Below, piece by piece: positions 30,884 through 38,022 of a DNA stretch of 41,360 nucleotides (positions within the stretch are counted from its first letter, which is position 1; each line of letters begins with the position of its first letter). Source of the DNA: a bacterium (GTDB taxonomy: Bacteria; 4484-113); NCBI GenBank assembly GCA_029932365.1, contig JAOZQG010000008.1:1-41360 (forward strand), given 5' to 3'. Both the position numbers and the translations under genes were made by a program. The notes under the pieces were generated by a model. That model saw only the letters and a program-made list of their open reading frames with translations. It was not told the DNA's origin and did not search any database.

Positions 30884-31747
30884 ATGGCCCTTCCACAGGA
30901 ATTCGATAGGCTCCACTTCGGAACCGCCGGAGTACCCCACGCGGAGAACGAAGGCGTTGACTATCCCGCCGGCCTGGCGCAACTTGCGGACGCCGGATTA
31001 TCCGCCTTGGAACTGGAGTTTGTGCGCCAGGTGCACCTTGACCTCGAAGACGCCGCCGAAGTGGGTAAGTTAGCCGCCCGAAACGGCATTCATCTGAGTG
31101 CCCATGCGCCGTATTACGTAAACATGGCAAGCCTGGACCGTCCCAAAGTCCACGCCAGCATCAGCCGTATCGCCAAGGCCGCAAAAGTGCTGCATGCAGC
31201 AGGCGGGCACTCAGTGGTATTTCATGCGGCCTTCTATCAGGGAAGGCCGGCGGATGAAGTCTACACTCTGGTAGCGAGAGCATTTGAGGAACTGGAAGGT
31301 ACCCTTGCAAAAGCTGAGGTCGCGGTCTGGATACGCCCGGAGCTAACGGGCAAGCCTACACAGTTCGGCGACATCAACGAGCTGATTCGGCTGTCACAGG
31401 AGTTCGAGACGGTCTTGCCGTGCATCGACTTCTCGCATCTGCACGCCAGAACGAACGGTGCATACAACTCGGTTGAGGAATGGAAGGAGCTTCTCGACTT
31501 GATTGAAAGCGGTGTTCCAAAGGAGAAACGAGTGATGCGTCGGATGCATATGCATCTTTCGGGAATCGAGTACGGCCCCAAAGGCGAGCTCCGGCATCTA
31601 CCGTTCGCGGAAAGCGATATCTATTATGCTGAGCTTCTGCATTTACTGAAGAAGCGCGGTGTCTGCGGCACGCTGATATGTGAAAGCCCGCAAGATGTGC
31701 TCGCAAGCGATGCACGTCTACTGAAAAAAACGTACGACAGCGCTTGA
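30884..31747 (+). CDS. Endonuclease IV-like TIM-barrel protein
   Basis: The 287-residue protein belongs to the AP endonuclease family 2 / xylose-isomerase-like TIM barrels and is closest in pattern to endonuclease IV, which cuts at abasic sites using three zinc ions. Putative metal ligands appear in order: LSAHAPYYVN, VVFHAAFYQG, WIRPELTGK, LPCIDFSHLHAR, RMHMHLSGIEYG, GELRHLP and LICESPQ. The aspartate before the penultimate histidine may be replaced by Glu. It begins 17 bp after the foldase gene and has no obvious Shine-Dalgarno, so the exact start is less certain. A DNA-repair role is likely. Confidence 0.82.
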   Translation: MALPQEFDRLHFGTAGVPHAENEGVDYPAGLAQLADAGLSALELEFVRQVHLDLEDAAEVGKLAARNGIHLSAHAPYYVNMASLDRPKVHASISRIAKAAKVLHAAGGHSVVFHAAFYQGRPADEVYTLVARAFEELEGTLAKAEVAVWIRPELTGKPTQFGDINELIRLSQEFETVLPCIDFSHLHARTNGAYNSVEEWKELLDLIESGVPKEKRVMRRMHMHLSGIEYGPKGELRHLPFAESDIYYAELLHLLKKRGVCGTLICESPQDVLASDARLLKKTYDSA

Positions 31748-31763
31748 ACGGTCTGCCGCACGC

Positions 31764-32327
31764 TTAGTCCTCCATAATCTCCTTTTCCTTGCTGCCCAGC
31801 AATTCCTCCAGCTCGCCGATTTTCTCGTCAAGCACCTTGCTGACTTCATCCATGAAGTAGTGGTACTCGTCCTTGCCAAGCTCCTTGTCCTTCTCCAATT
31901 TTTTCAAGGAGTCGTTGGCGTCCCGGCGGATGTTCCGCAGGGCAACGCGCCCTTCCTCGGCGACTTTTTGCACAACTTTGAGGACATCCCGCCGCCGTTC
32001 TTCAGTCAGCGCGGGAATATTTATGCGGACGACGTTACCGTCGCTTGCCGGATTCAGACCCAGCTCCTGACTGCTAAGCGCCTTCTCGATGTTTTTAACA
32101 GTGCCTTTGTCGTAAGGAACAATGAGAATCGTCGCTGCATCCGGCGTCGTGATGTTTGCGATATTACGCAACGGCATCCGGTCTTCATACACTTCGATTA
32201 ACACGTGGTCTACCAGGCCGACCGAGGCGCGGCCGGCGCGTATGTGCGACAGCTCCTCAACGAACCTGCGCACTGTGACTCCCATCCTCTCTTTTGCGTC
32301 GTCCAGAATCTCTTGTCCTTTCTCCAT
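31764..32327 (-). CDS. frr: Ribosome recycling factor
   Basis: RRF splits post-termination ribosomes together with EF-G. The 187-residue protein is the normal length, with the L-shaped helical signature: HIRAGRASVGLVDHVLIEVY, a middle PYDKGTVKNIEKALSSQELGLNP, and NIRRDANDSLKKLEKDKELGKDE near the end. The last residues are acidic. An AAGGAGGGG Shine-Dalgarno and a TGGTATAAT promoter lie upstream. The usual partner pyrH is not adjacent on the upstream side; instead pgi diverges from it. Confidence 0.96.
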   Translation of the reverse strand: MEKGQEILDDAKERMGVTVRRFVEELSHIRAGRASVGLVDHVLIEVYEDRMPLRNIANITTPDAATILIVPYDKGTVKNIEKALSSQELGLNPASDGNVVRINIPALTEERRRDVLKVVQKVAEEGRVALRNIRRDANDSLKKLEKDKELGKDEYHYFMDEVSKVLDEKIGELEELLGSKEKEIMED

Positions 32328-32362
32328 GATCCCCTCCTTGCGGTAAACATATCAGGGCCCCG

Positions 32363-32371
32363 ATTATACCA
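32363..32371 (-). promoter_or_regulatory. Extended -10 promoter of frr
   Basis: TGGTATAAT on the minus strand gives +1 near 32356 and a 29-nt leader that includes the strong Shine-Dalgarno. Confidence 0.75.
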
Positions 32372-32425
32372 CTTGAACCAGTGCAGTGTTTCACACAAGG
32401 ACATCACCTGGGACCACGACAGCAT

Positions 32426-32453
32426 GGAAAACAGGCACCTGTCTTAGTTTTCC
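32426..32453. promoter_or_regulatory. Dyad upstream of the pgi -10 element
   Basis: GGAAAAC (32426-32432) and GTTTTCC (32447-32453) are perfect inverted repeats, and an inner ACAGG-CA-CCTGT dyad overlaps them. The element ends 7 bp before the pgi -10 hexamer and covers where a -35 would lie. It is a candidate operator; the protein is unknown. Confidence 0.4.
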
Positions 32454-32456
32454 GAA

Positions 32457-32465
32457 TGGTATAAT
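32457..32465 (+). promoter_or_regulatory. Extended -10 promoter of pgi
   Basis: TGGTATAAT predicts +1 near 32472 and a 62-nt leader. The nine bases are identical to those of the divergent frr promoter. Confidence 0.7.
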
Positions 32466-32533
32466 CTTCTAAGTGCTGTCCTCTAAACTTCGTATTCCAT
32501 CTCGACCAGGCAATGGGCGCTTAGGGCACTAGC

Positions 32534-33835
32534 ATGGAGCTTGCATTTGACTTTGCCAATTTAGGTTCTGAGGCGGTTGGCGCGAGCGGAGTGACCCCCG
32601 ACGCGCGGGACACACTGCTGCCGAAAGCGCAAAGCGCACTTCAGATATTGCAGGAAAATCCTCACGGGTGGCCGCTCGGATGGCTCAACCTTGCGGACCG
32701 CCGCAGTGAGCTGGACGGAGTACTGGACGTTCTATCTCAAGTAGCGGACGCCGACGCAATGATTGCCATCGGTATGGGCGGCAGCATTGTCGGCACCCGG
32801 GCGCTGGCCGCGCTGTTTGCCGATGAGAGCGCGCCTGGGGAGTTTGTGAGCGCAAGCGGCAAGCGCCTGATTACACTGGACAACCTTGACGAGGAGCGCT
32901 TATCACTGGCAGCCTCGCGTCTCGCAACCAGTTCCGTTGTGCTCAACCCGGTGAGCAAGTCGGGAACCACACTGGAAACCATCGTGAACCTCTCGGCTCT
33001 CCTATCACGCTTGGACAATGTGCGAGTGGTCGTGACCACCGGCGAACCCGAAAGCCCACTGGGGCAGTTCGCCACCCATGCGGGCAATCCCATTCTGCCG
33101 GTGCCGAAGGATGTCGGCGGGCGGTTTTCGGTGCTGAGTCCGGTAGGGTTTTTCCCGCTCGCATTTCTGGGAGTCGACGTCGCAGCCGTTATTGAGGGGG
33201 CGCTGGGCGCACGCGAGACCTTCCTGCAACCGGAGTATTATGAAAACCCCGCCCTGCTGCTGGCGCTCAACCTGTACGCTCTGGGGGTGTCTCAGTGGGT
33301 CCTTATGCCCTACTGCGAGCGGCTCCACAATCTGGGCCCGTGGTGGCAGTTGCTGGTTGCTGAATCTCTGGGCAAGCGGCATAAGCTCTCCGGTGAAGTA
33401 TCACCCGCTGGTCTAACGCCCATTATCGCGCTCGGGCCACAAGCCCAGCACAGCTTGCTTCAATTGCTGCTTGAAGGCCCTGCGGACAAAGCGATCGCAC
33501 TAATCCACGTCGCCCAATCAGTAAGCCGGGAATATGCACTCAAAGCACCTCCCGAGGGCTTTCAGGAGTTCGCTTATCTGAAGGGCAAGAGGATTAGCGA
33601 AGTTACAGCGGCGGAACTCGCGGCGACCCGAGACTCCCTTGCTAAGAGCGGTCAACCCAATTACACGATCACGCTTCCCCAGATTTCACCGCAAGCAGCA
33701 GGCGAATTCCTGCTATTCCACGAAGTTGCTATAAGCCTTCTTGGGCTGATGCTCCAGGTTAATCCCTTCGACCAGCCTGCGGTGGACGAGAGCAAGAAAC
33801 TCACACGAGAGATGCTACAAAAGCCACGGAACTGA
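32534..33835 (+). CDS. pgi: Glucose-6-phosphate isomerase
   Basis: Pgi interconverts glucose-6-phosphate and fructose-6-phosphate. The 433-residue protein is of the short bacterial type. Sugar-isomerase motifs are in order: IGMGGSIVGTRAL, the phosphate-binding VSKSGTTLET, GGRFSVLSPVGFFPLAFLG, the region with the catalytic histidine QAQHSLLQLLLEGP, and the C-terminal NPFDQPAVDESKK. AGGGC before the ATG is only a weak Shine-Dalgarno. It is monocistronic, divergent from frr and convergent with the dehydrogenase gene, and the stop codon lies inside a long terminator-like hairpin. Confidence 0.93.
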   Translation: MELAFDFANLGSEAVGASGVTPDARDTLLPKAQSALQILQENPHGWPLGWLNLADRRSELDGVLDVLSQVADADAMIAIGMGGSIVGTRALAALFADESAPGEFVSASGKRLITLDNLDEERLSLAASRLATSSVVLNPVSKSGTTLETIVNLSALLSRLDNVRVVVTTGEPESPLGQFATHAGNPILPVPKDVGGRFSVLSPVGFFPLAFLGVDVAAVIEGALGARETFLQPEYYENPALLLALNLYALGVSQWVLMPYCERLHNLGPWWQLLVAESLGKRHKLSGEVSPAGLTPIIALGPQAQHSLLQLLLEGPADKAIALIHVAQSVSREYALKAPPEGFQEFAYLKGKRISEVTAAELAATRDSLAKSGQPNYTITLPQISPQAAGEFLLFHEVAISLLGLMLQVNPFDQPAVDESKKLTREMLQKPRN

Positions 33836-33882
33836 GCCGCGCGACGCGTAGCTGGCTCACACGCCGGCCTGCGGCTCAGTTC
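33829..33882. terminator. Bidirectional terminator-like hairpin between pgi and the dehydrogenase gene
   Basis: A perfect 12-bp stem, GAACTGAGCCGC / GCGGCTCAGTTC, encloses a 30-nt loop. The left arm contains the pgi stop codon. It sits between convergent genes. No T-tract is evident, so it may act as a factor-dependent stop or a 3'-end protector. Confidence 0.55.
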
Positions 33883-33904
33883 AGAAATGCACAGGTCCTG
33901 CCCG

Positions 33905-34828
33905 CTACTTAATCCGGTAGCGCTCGACGGCGGGATTGACCACCGGGTCCTTGCCCTTCTCGTAGATGTAGAATCCCTTGCCGGTCTTCATCCCGAGATA
34001 GCCCGCTTCAACCAGGCGCTTGAGCAGCGCGGTGGCTTTGTAAGGCGAACCGAACTCCGCCTCCAGGACATCGCAGACATTCACAATGATGTCCAGCCCC
34101 ACGAAGTCCATCGTGGAGATGGGGCCCATCCGGTGGCCCAGGCACAACGTCGTTTTGTCAGCATCCTCCACGCTCATAATGCCTTCTTCGACGACGCGCG
34201 CGGCTTCATTCACAAACGGGATGAACATCCGGTTGATGCCGAAGCCCGCCTTGTCCTCCGCCGGGATGGGCGTCTTGCCCATATCGCCGCAGAGCGCGAC
34301 AATCGTGTTGTACATCTCGTCGCCGGTGAGCAGGCCGCGGATAATCTCCACCCCCGGCTGGATGGGCACCGGATTCATAAAATGCATGCCCATAAAGCGT
34401 GCGGGCTCGTGGTAGTTGCTCGCCAGGCGGGTGATGGAGATGGAGCTGGTATTGGTGGCGAGCATGCCGTCGAATCCCTTGGCATCCAGTTCTTTGATAA
34501 GGTTCGCCTTGACGTCGTAATCCTCAAAAACCGCCTCGATGATGATGTCGCGGTCCAGCAGGTCGTCTACTTTGGTGGTCGACTTCAGGCACCGCGCGGC
34601 TTCATCACGATGCTCCTTCGTGATGCCGCGCTTGCCCTCGGTCTTTTCGTAGGACGCGACGAGCTTATCCAGGCTCTTGTGGATGCGCGCCATTCCTTTT
34701 TCCAGGACCTCCTCGTTGAGGTCCATCACAATCGTCTCGAAACCGGACTGGGCCGAAACCTGGGTGATACCCGAGCCCATCGTGCCGATGCCGAGCACGC
34801 CAACAGTTGAGATACCGGAAGCTGACAT
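33905..34828 (-). CDS. 3-hydroxyacyl-CoA (3-hydroxybutyryl-CoA) dehydrogenase
   Basis: This enzyme oxidises 3-hydroxyacyl-CoA to 3-ketoacyl-CoA with NAD(P). The 307-residue protein has the N-terminal dinucleotide fold VGVLGIGTMGSGI, ATNTSSISITRLAS, the catalytic-histidine region FMGMHFMNPVPI, DKAGFGINRMFIPFVNEA, and the dimer domain GPISTMDFVGLDI. The size equals Hbd/PaaH-type monofunctional enzymes. No thiolase or crotonase is next to it, so pathway and direction cannot be fixed. The symbol is left blank because hbd and fadB2 are equally possible. AAGGAGG and a TGCTATAAT promoter precede it. The forward ORF at 33887-34810 is its shadow. Confidence 0.92.
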   Translation of the reverse strand: MSASGISTVGVLGIGTMGSGITQVSAQSGFETIVMDLNEEVLEKGMARIHKSLDKLVASYEKTEGKRGITKEHRDEAARCLKSTTKVDDLLDRDIIIEAVFEDYDVKANLIKELDAKGFDGMLATNTSSISITRLASNYHEPARFMGMHFMNPVPIQPGVEIIRGLLTGDEMYNTIVALCGDMGKTPIPAEDKAGFGINRMFIPFVNEAARVVEEGIMSVEDADKTTLCLGHRMGPISTMDFVGLDIIVNVCDVLEAEFGSPYKATALLKRLVEAGYLGMKTGKGFYIYEKGKDPVVNPAVERYRIK

Positions 34829-34864
34829 ATACCCCTCCTTACCTGTAGTATAAGGCTTCGCCCG

Positions 34865-34873
34865 ATTATAGCA
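34865..34873 (-). promoter_or_regulatory. Extended -10 promoter of the 3-hydroxyacyl-CoA dehydrogenase gene
   Basis: TGCTATAAT on the minus strand predicts +1 near 34858 and a 30-nt leader with a full Shine-Dalgarno. It lies back to back with the promoter of the gene at 34918. Confidence 0.68.
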
Positions 34874-34888
34874 CGGCTCTAGCGGCGG

Positions 34889-34894
34889 TATAAT
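34889..34894 (+). promoter_or_regulatory. -10 element of the secreted beta-helix protein gene
   Basis: TATAAT gives +1 near 34901 and a 17-nt leader with GGGGGGAAG before the ATG at 34918. The only -35 candidate, TTATAG at 17-bp spacing, overlaps the divergent -10. Confidence 0.62.
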
Positions 34895-34917
34895 GGCCGT
34901 ATCCTTGGGGGGAAGTT

Positions 34918-36264
34918 ATGCGAATAATTGTGAGCGCGTCCTCTTTACTCTTCGCCTTGCTGGCCCTGGCGATGCCCGCTCAGGCGAAGCATATCTACGT
35001 TGACGACCTGAGCGATGCTATCTTAGGAACCGGCACGCGCGAGAATCCGCATCGGGATTTGCAGATTGCGATTGACGCAGCGGTGGATGGAGCAACCATA
35101 ATCGTCCTGCCCGGCCGGCACGAAGCCCAGCCGAGAGATTTCGTTGAACCCATCGCGGGAAATGCCCAACAGCCGGCAACGCCTGTTCCCTTCCGCGCGG
35201 GTTTTGTCGTGGAAGGCAAGTCGCTGGAGATTATTGGCGCAAGTCCCGGCGAAACAATCCTGGTAACGAACGCCGGCTACGGCGTTTACATCGTGGACTG
35301 CCCGCGAGTGCGCGTCAGCAACCTGACCATCACCGGCGGCATCCGTGACGAGAGCGGCGACGCTTGCGACGCAGCGGTGGTCGTGCGCAGAAGCTCCGCC
35401 GAGATTGACCACTGCCAGCTCCGCGACAACACGCACTACATAGAAGAAAACATCGTTGGCGTCGGCGGAGTGTTCGTGCGCGACGGTGGTTTCGCCCATA
35501 TCCACCACAACGCCATCATCAACAACACCTGGGACGGCATTGCGCTTTACCGTGGCGCAAGCGCCGTCATCCACGACAACTTCATCTACGGCGGGCGGGG
35601 CGCGGGAATCGGCATCACCTGGGACGCCACTGCGCAGCTCTACCGCAACATTATCGCCGGATACTGGAAGGGAATCGGCAGCTTCGGCGAGAGCATGGTG
35701 AGCGTGGAAAACTGCATCGTCACCGACTGCCTGGGCTGGGGCATCATCGCCACCGGTGAATCGCGCATGGACGCAGTGAACAACACGGTTGCGCGTATGG
35801 GCAACGTCGGCTTCGCCGGCTGGTCGCCCAACGCCCAGATGAAGCTCGTCAACAATATCTCGTTCGGCAACGGCTGGCGCAAGCAATGGGTGGCGCCGCG
35901 CGTGGGAGTGTGGATGAACTGCAAGGCGGGCAACTACCGCCTGCTCCACAACTGCGTGTGGGGAAACGAGGAGGCCAACTACCTGGGAGTGACGGACCCT
36001 ACTGGCACGTTCGGCAACATCGGCGAGGATCCGCTGTTTGTAACCGGCAAGCTGAACCTGCCGGAAGGGGCAGCGCCGGAAAACACGCGCTTTGAGCGAA
36101 TCCCCGACGACCTGTTTGAGCGCATCGGCGGCGGATACCGGCTGCAACCGGATTCGCCGTGCATCGGGGCTGGCTTTGAAGGCTATCTGAATGCTGACGC
36201 AACACCGTCAGACCTCGGAGCTTTCGGCGGCTGGTTCGCGCCGATGTCGTCCGGCTCTGAATGA
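34918..36264 (+). CDS. Secreted right-handed parallel beta-helix protein
   Basis: The 448-residue protein has a classical signal peptide ending MPAQA-KH. The mature start IYVDDLSDAILGTGTRENPHRDLQIAIDAA is the usual opening of pectate-lyase-like or DUF1565-type beta helices. Repeated coils follow (VSNLTITGG, AEIDHCQLRDN, AHIHHNAIINNTWDGIALYRGASAVIHDNFIYGG, AQLYRNIIAGY), then a C-terminal region ending SDLGAFGGWFAP. Such proteins bind or cleave polysaccharides, but no catalytic residues can be assigned. The minus-strand ORF at 35023-36147 is a shadow. Confidence 0.88.
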   Translation: MRIIVSASSLLFALLALAMPAQAKHIYVDDLSDAILGTGTRENPHRDLQIAIDAAVDGATIIVLPGRHEAQPRDFVEPIAGNAQQPATPVPFRAGFVVEGKSLEIIGASPGETILVTNAGYGVYIVDCPRVRVSNLTITGGIRDESGDACDAAVVVRRSSAEIDHCQLRDNTHYIEENIVGVGGVFVRDGGFAHIHHNAIINNTWDGIALYRGASAVIHDNFIYGGRGAGIGITWDATAQLYRNIIAGYWKGIGSFGESMVSVENCIVTDCLGWGIIATGESRMDAVNNTVARMGNVGFAGWSPNAQMKLVNNISFGNGWRKQWVAPRVGVWMNCKAGNYRLLHNCVWGNEEANYLGVTDPTGTFGNIGEDPLFVTGKLNLPEGAAPENTRFERIPDDLFERIGGGYRLQPDSPCIGAGFEGYLNADATPSDLGAFGGWFAPMSSGSE

Positions 36265-36321
36265 ACACAGTCGTATTACGTGGTAGTCTAATAAGCATCC
36301 GGGCCGCGAAAGGGGAGTTGA

Positions 36322-37377
36322 ATGGACAAACACAAAGAAAAACCGGAACTTAGCCCCGAAGAGGTCAGGCGAAGAACCGCTGTTACTACGCGGCGGGTAA
36401 TCTTCTGGCTGGTAGTAGCAGTAGCGGCAGTGATTCTTCTAGCCATATCCGTGCCCAGCTTTAAGATGGTGAGCCCGAAACGCTCTATGGTTCTAATGGC
36501 GGGAGCGGACAAGGCAAGCACGGGCTACGAAGGCTCTTATGAAATGGACGAGGTTCGTGCCGAAACCGCCAGGGCGCCCGCGCCCAGTGCGCTGGAGACG
36601 GCGCAGACGAGCGGCGTCTGGGGGCAGCCGGCACACGCTCAAGAGCTTTCCGTGACCGGCCAAAAGCCGATGATTGTCTACAACGGAAGCCTTGAAGTGA
36701 AAGTCTCCAGGCTCAAAGAGGCTGCGGACAAGGCACTGAAGCTCATCGAGCAGTACCAGGGCTATATGAGCAATATGCAGGAGTACCACTATGAGACCTC
36801 GCAGAGCGTGAGCATCACGGCGCGCGTGCCGGCTGTCAAGGTCATCCAGTTCGCCGAGGAAGTGAAGAAGCTGGGCGAAGTGATTTCGTCACGCCTGACC
36901 GGAGACGAAGTGACCGAGGAGTACTTCGACCTCAAAGCGCGGCTGGAGGCGCTGCGCATTTCGGAAGCGCGGCTCAAGGAAATGCTTTCGCGCAGCGGCA
37001 AGCTCTCGGACCTGCTGGAGATTGAGCGTGAGCTTTCCAACAAGCAATCCCAGGTAAACCAGGTAATAGGACGGATGAAGTATCTGGAAGACCGCAGCGC
37101 AATGGCGACGATGGACATCTCTCTGGTCACCGAAGCTCCGCCGCCGCCACCGAGCATCCAGTTTTCCTGGGATATCAGCGAGACGTTTTCTGCCGCGTGG
37201 ACGCGCCTGAAATACAGCCTGCGCAGCCTGGTGCAGATGCTCATCTGGATTGTCGTCTATATCCCCATCTGGGGAGTGATTGCGATAATTTTGTGGCTCA
37301 TCTGGCGCTGGGCGCATCGGAGCGGAACGTTCTCGATGGAAGATGAAAAGGAAGGCGAGACTGACCGCGGCCCCTGA
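36322..37377 (+). CDS. DUF4349 membrane protein
   Basis: The 351-residue protein has a membrane anchor (about 26-46), a variable Ala/Pro-rich linker, and then the DUF4349 domain. The domain runs MIVYNGSLEVKVSRLKEAADKAL, a long helical coiled-coil centre (EEYFDLKARLEALRISEARLKEMLS, LLEIERELSNKQSQVNQVIGRMKYLE), and a last membrane helix (about 305-328). A short charged tail ends it. The family is envelope-located and its function is unknown. AAGGGGAG lies 5 nt before the ATG. It follows the beta-helix gene by 57 bp and may be cotranscribed with it. Confidence 0.88.
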   Translation: MDKHKEKPELSPEEVRRRTAVTTRRVIFWLVVAVAAVILLAISVPSFKMVSPKRSMVLMAGADKASTGYEGSYEMDEVRAETARAPAPSALETAQTSGVWGQPAHAQELSVTGQKPMIVYNGSLEVKVSRLKEAADKALKLIEQYQGYMSNMQEYHYETSQSVSITARVPAVKVIQFAEEVKKLGEVISSRLTGDEVTEEYFDLKARLEALRISEARLKEMLSRSGKLSDLLEIERELSNKQSQVNQVIGRMKYLEDRSAMATMDISLVTEAPPPPPSIQFSWDISETFSAAWTRLKYSLRSLVQMLIWIVVYIPIWGVIAIILWLIWRWAHRSGTFSMEDEKEGETDRGP

Positions 37378-37448
37378 TCCGGATGAAGCACAGACAGCCG
37401 CTAATAGCCGTAAGCTCTCATGCGCTAGCATTGCCGGTTATAAGGGCG

Positions 37449-37454
37449 TAGAAT
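37449..37454 (+). promoter_or_regulatory. Possible -10 of the 37463 membrane protein gene
   Basis: TAGAAT would place +1 at 37461, two bases before the GTG start, again implying a leaderless message. No TGn extension or good -35 was seen, so this is weaker than the others. Confidence 0.4.
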
Positions 37455-37462
37455 AGCCACCG

Positions 37463-37969
37463 GTGTCCGATCCGCAGAAAAAAAGCACCGGAGACATCCC
37501 CGAACGCTCCGGAGAGCCGCCGGAACCGAGCAAGGAACAGGCCAAATTCATCCACGGCTGGTCGCTGTGGAATTTCACCCGCCCCCGTTCAATCAGGATG
37601 CGCTTCATCCCGCCAAGGGCGGTCTACTCCGCCCAGGTCACGCTCTATACGCTGGCGGCGCTTGCGCTTTTTTCCTGGAACACCATCGTCTGGGACTTTC
37701 GGCGATACGCAACGGAAGCCCCACGGGGATTCACCAAGCCGCCCGAGGAAGTGCTGCTTTATCTTTCGTTTACGCTGCTGTTTATGTTTCTGGTTGGTCA
37801 CTGGATACTGACGGGGCGTAAGGCGCGCGCTGATAGATGGAAACGCTGGCGGTGGCCGAGCTACGAGTACTTCCGCGACGAAGAAGACCGGCTGCAGGTG
37901 CTGGGCTTCCTCCGGCTGATAATCGGCGTGCTGTTTATCTCCATAGGCATTGCAAACCTGTTGTCTTAG
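37463..37969 (+). CDS. Small membrane protein
   Basis: This 168-residue protein has a hydrophilic N-terminus rich in Pro, Glu and Lys and three membrane helices (about 54-72, 94-112 and 144-165), with a basic Trp-rich loop between the last two (ADRWKRWRWPSYEYFRDE). No family is recognised. The start is GTG with no Shine-Dalgarno. It lies 85 bp after the DUF4349 gene and converges on the exporter gene. A weak 5-bp dyad (CGGTC/GACCG, 37977-38002) follows its stop. Confidence 0.7.
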   Translation: MSDPQKKSTGDIPERSGEPPEPSKEQAKFIHGWSLWNFTRPRSIRMRFIPPRAVYSAQVTLYTLAALALFSWNTIVWDFRRYATEAPRGFTKPPEEVLLYLSFTLLFMFLVGHWILTGRKARADRWKRWRWPSYEYFRDEEDRLQVLGFLRLIIGVLFISIGIANLLS

Positions 37970-38022
37970 GAAATGGCGGTCGTAAGCAGGCATGAAAGAC
38001 CGACAAATATCTAACGACGAAG

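Noticed and set aside
33887-34810. 307-residue forward ORF mirroring the dehydrogenase gene
   Set aside because: The minus-strand frame encodes a clear 3-hydroxyacyl-CoA dehydrogenase; the forward frame is Arg/His-rich antisense sequence.
35023-36147. 374-residue minus-strand ORF opposite the beta-helix protein
   Set aside because: Composition (Val, Ala, His and Asp runs) is typical of antisense reading of a GC-rich gene; the forward frame has a signal peptide, Shine-Dalgarno and beta-helix repeats.
37977-38002. CGGTC/GACCG hairpin between convergent genes
   Set aside because: Only a 5-bp stem with a 16-nt loop and no T-tract; too weak to call a terminator.
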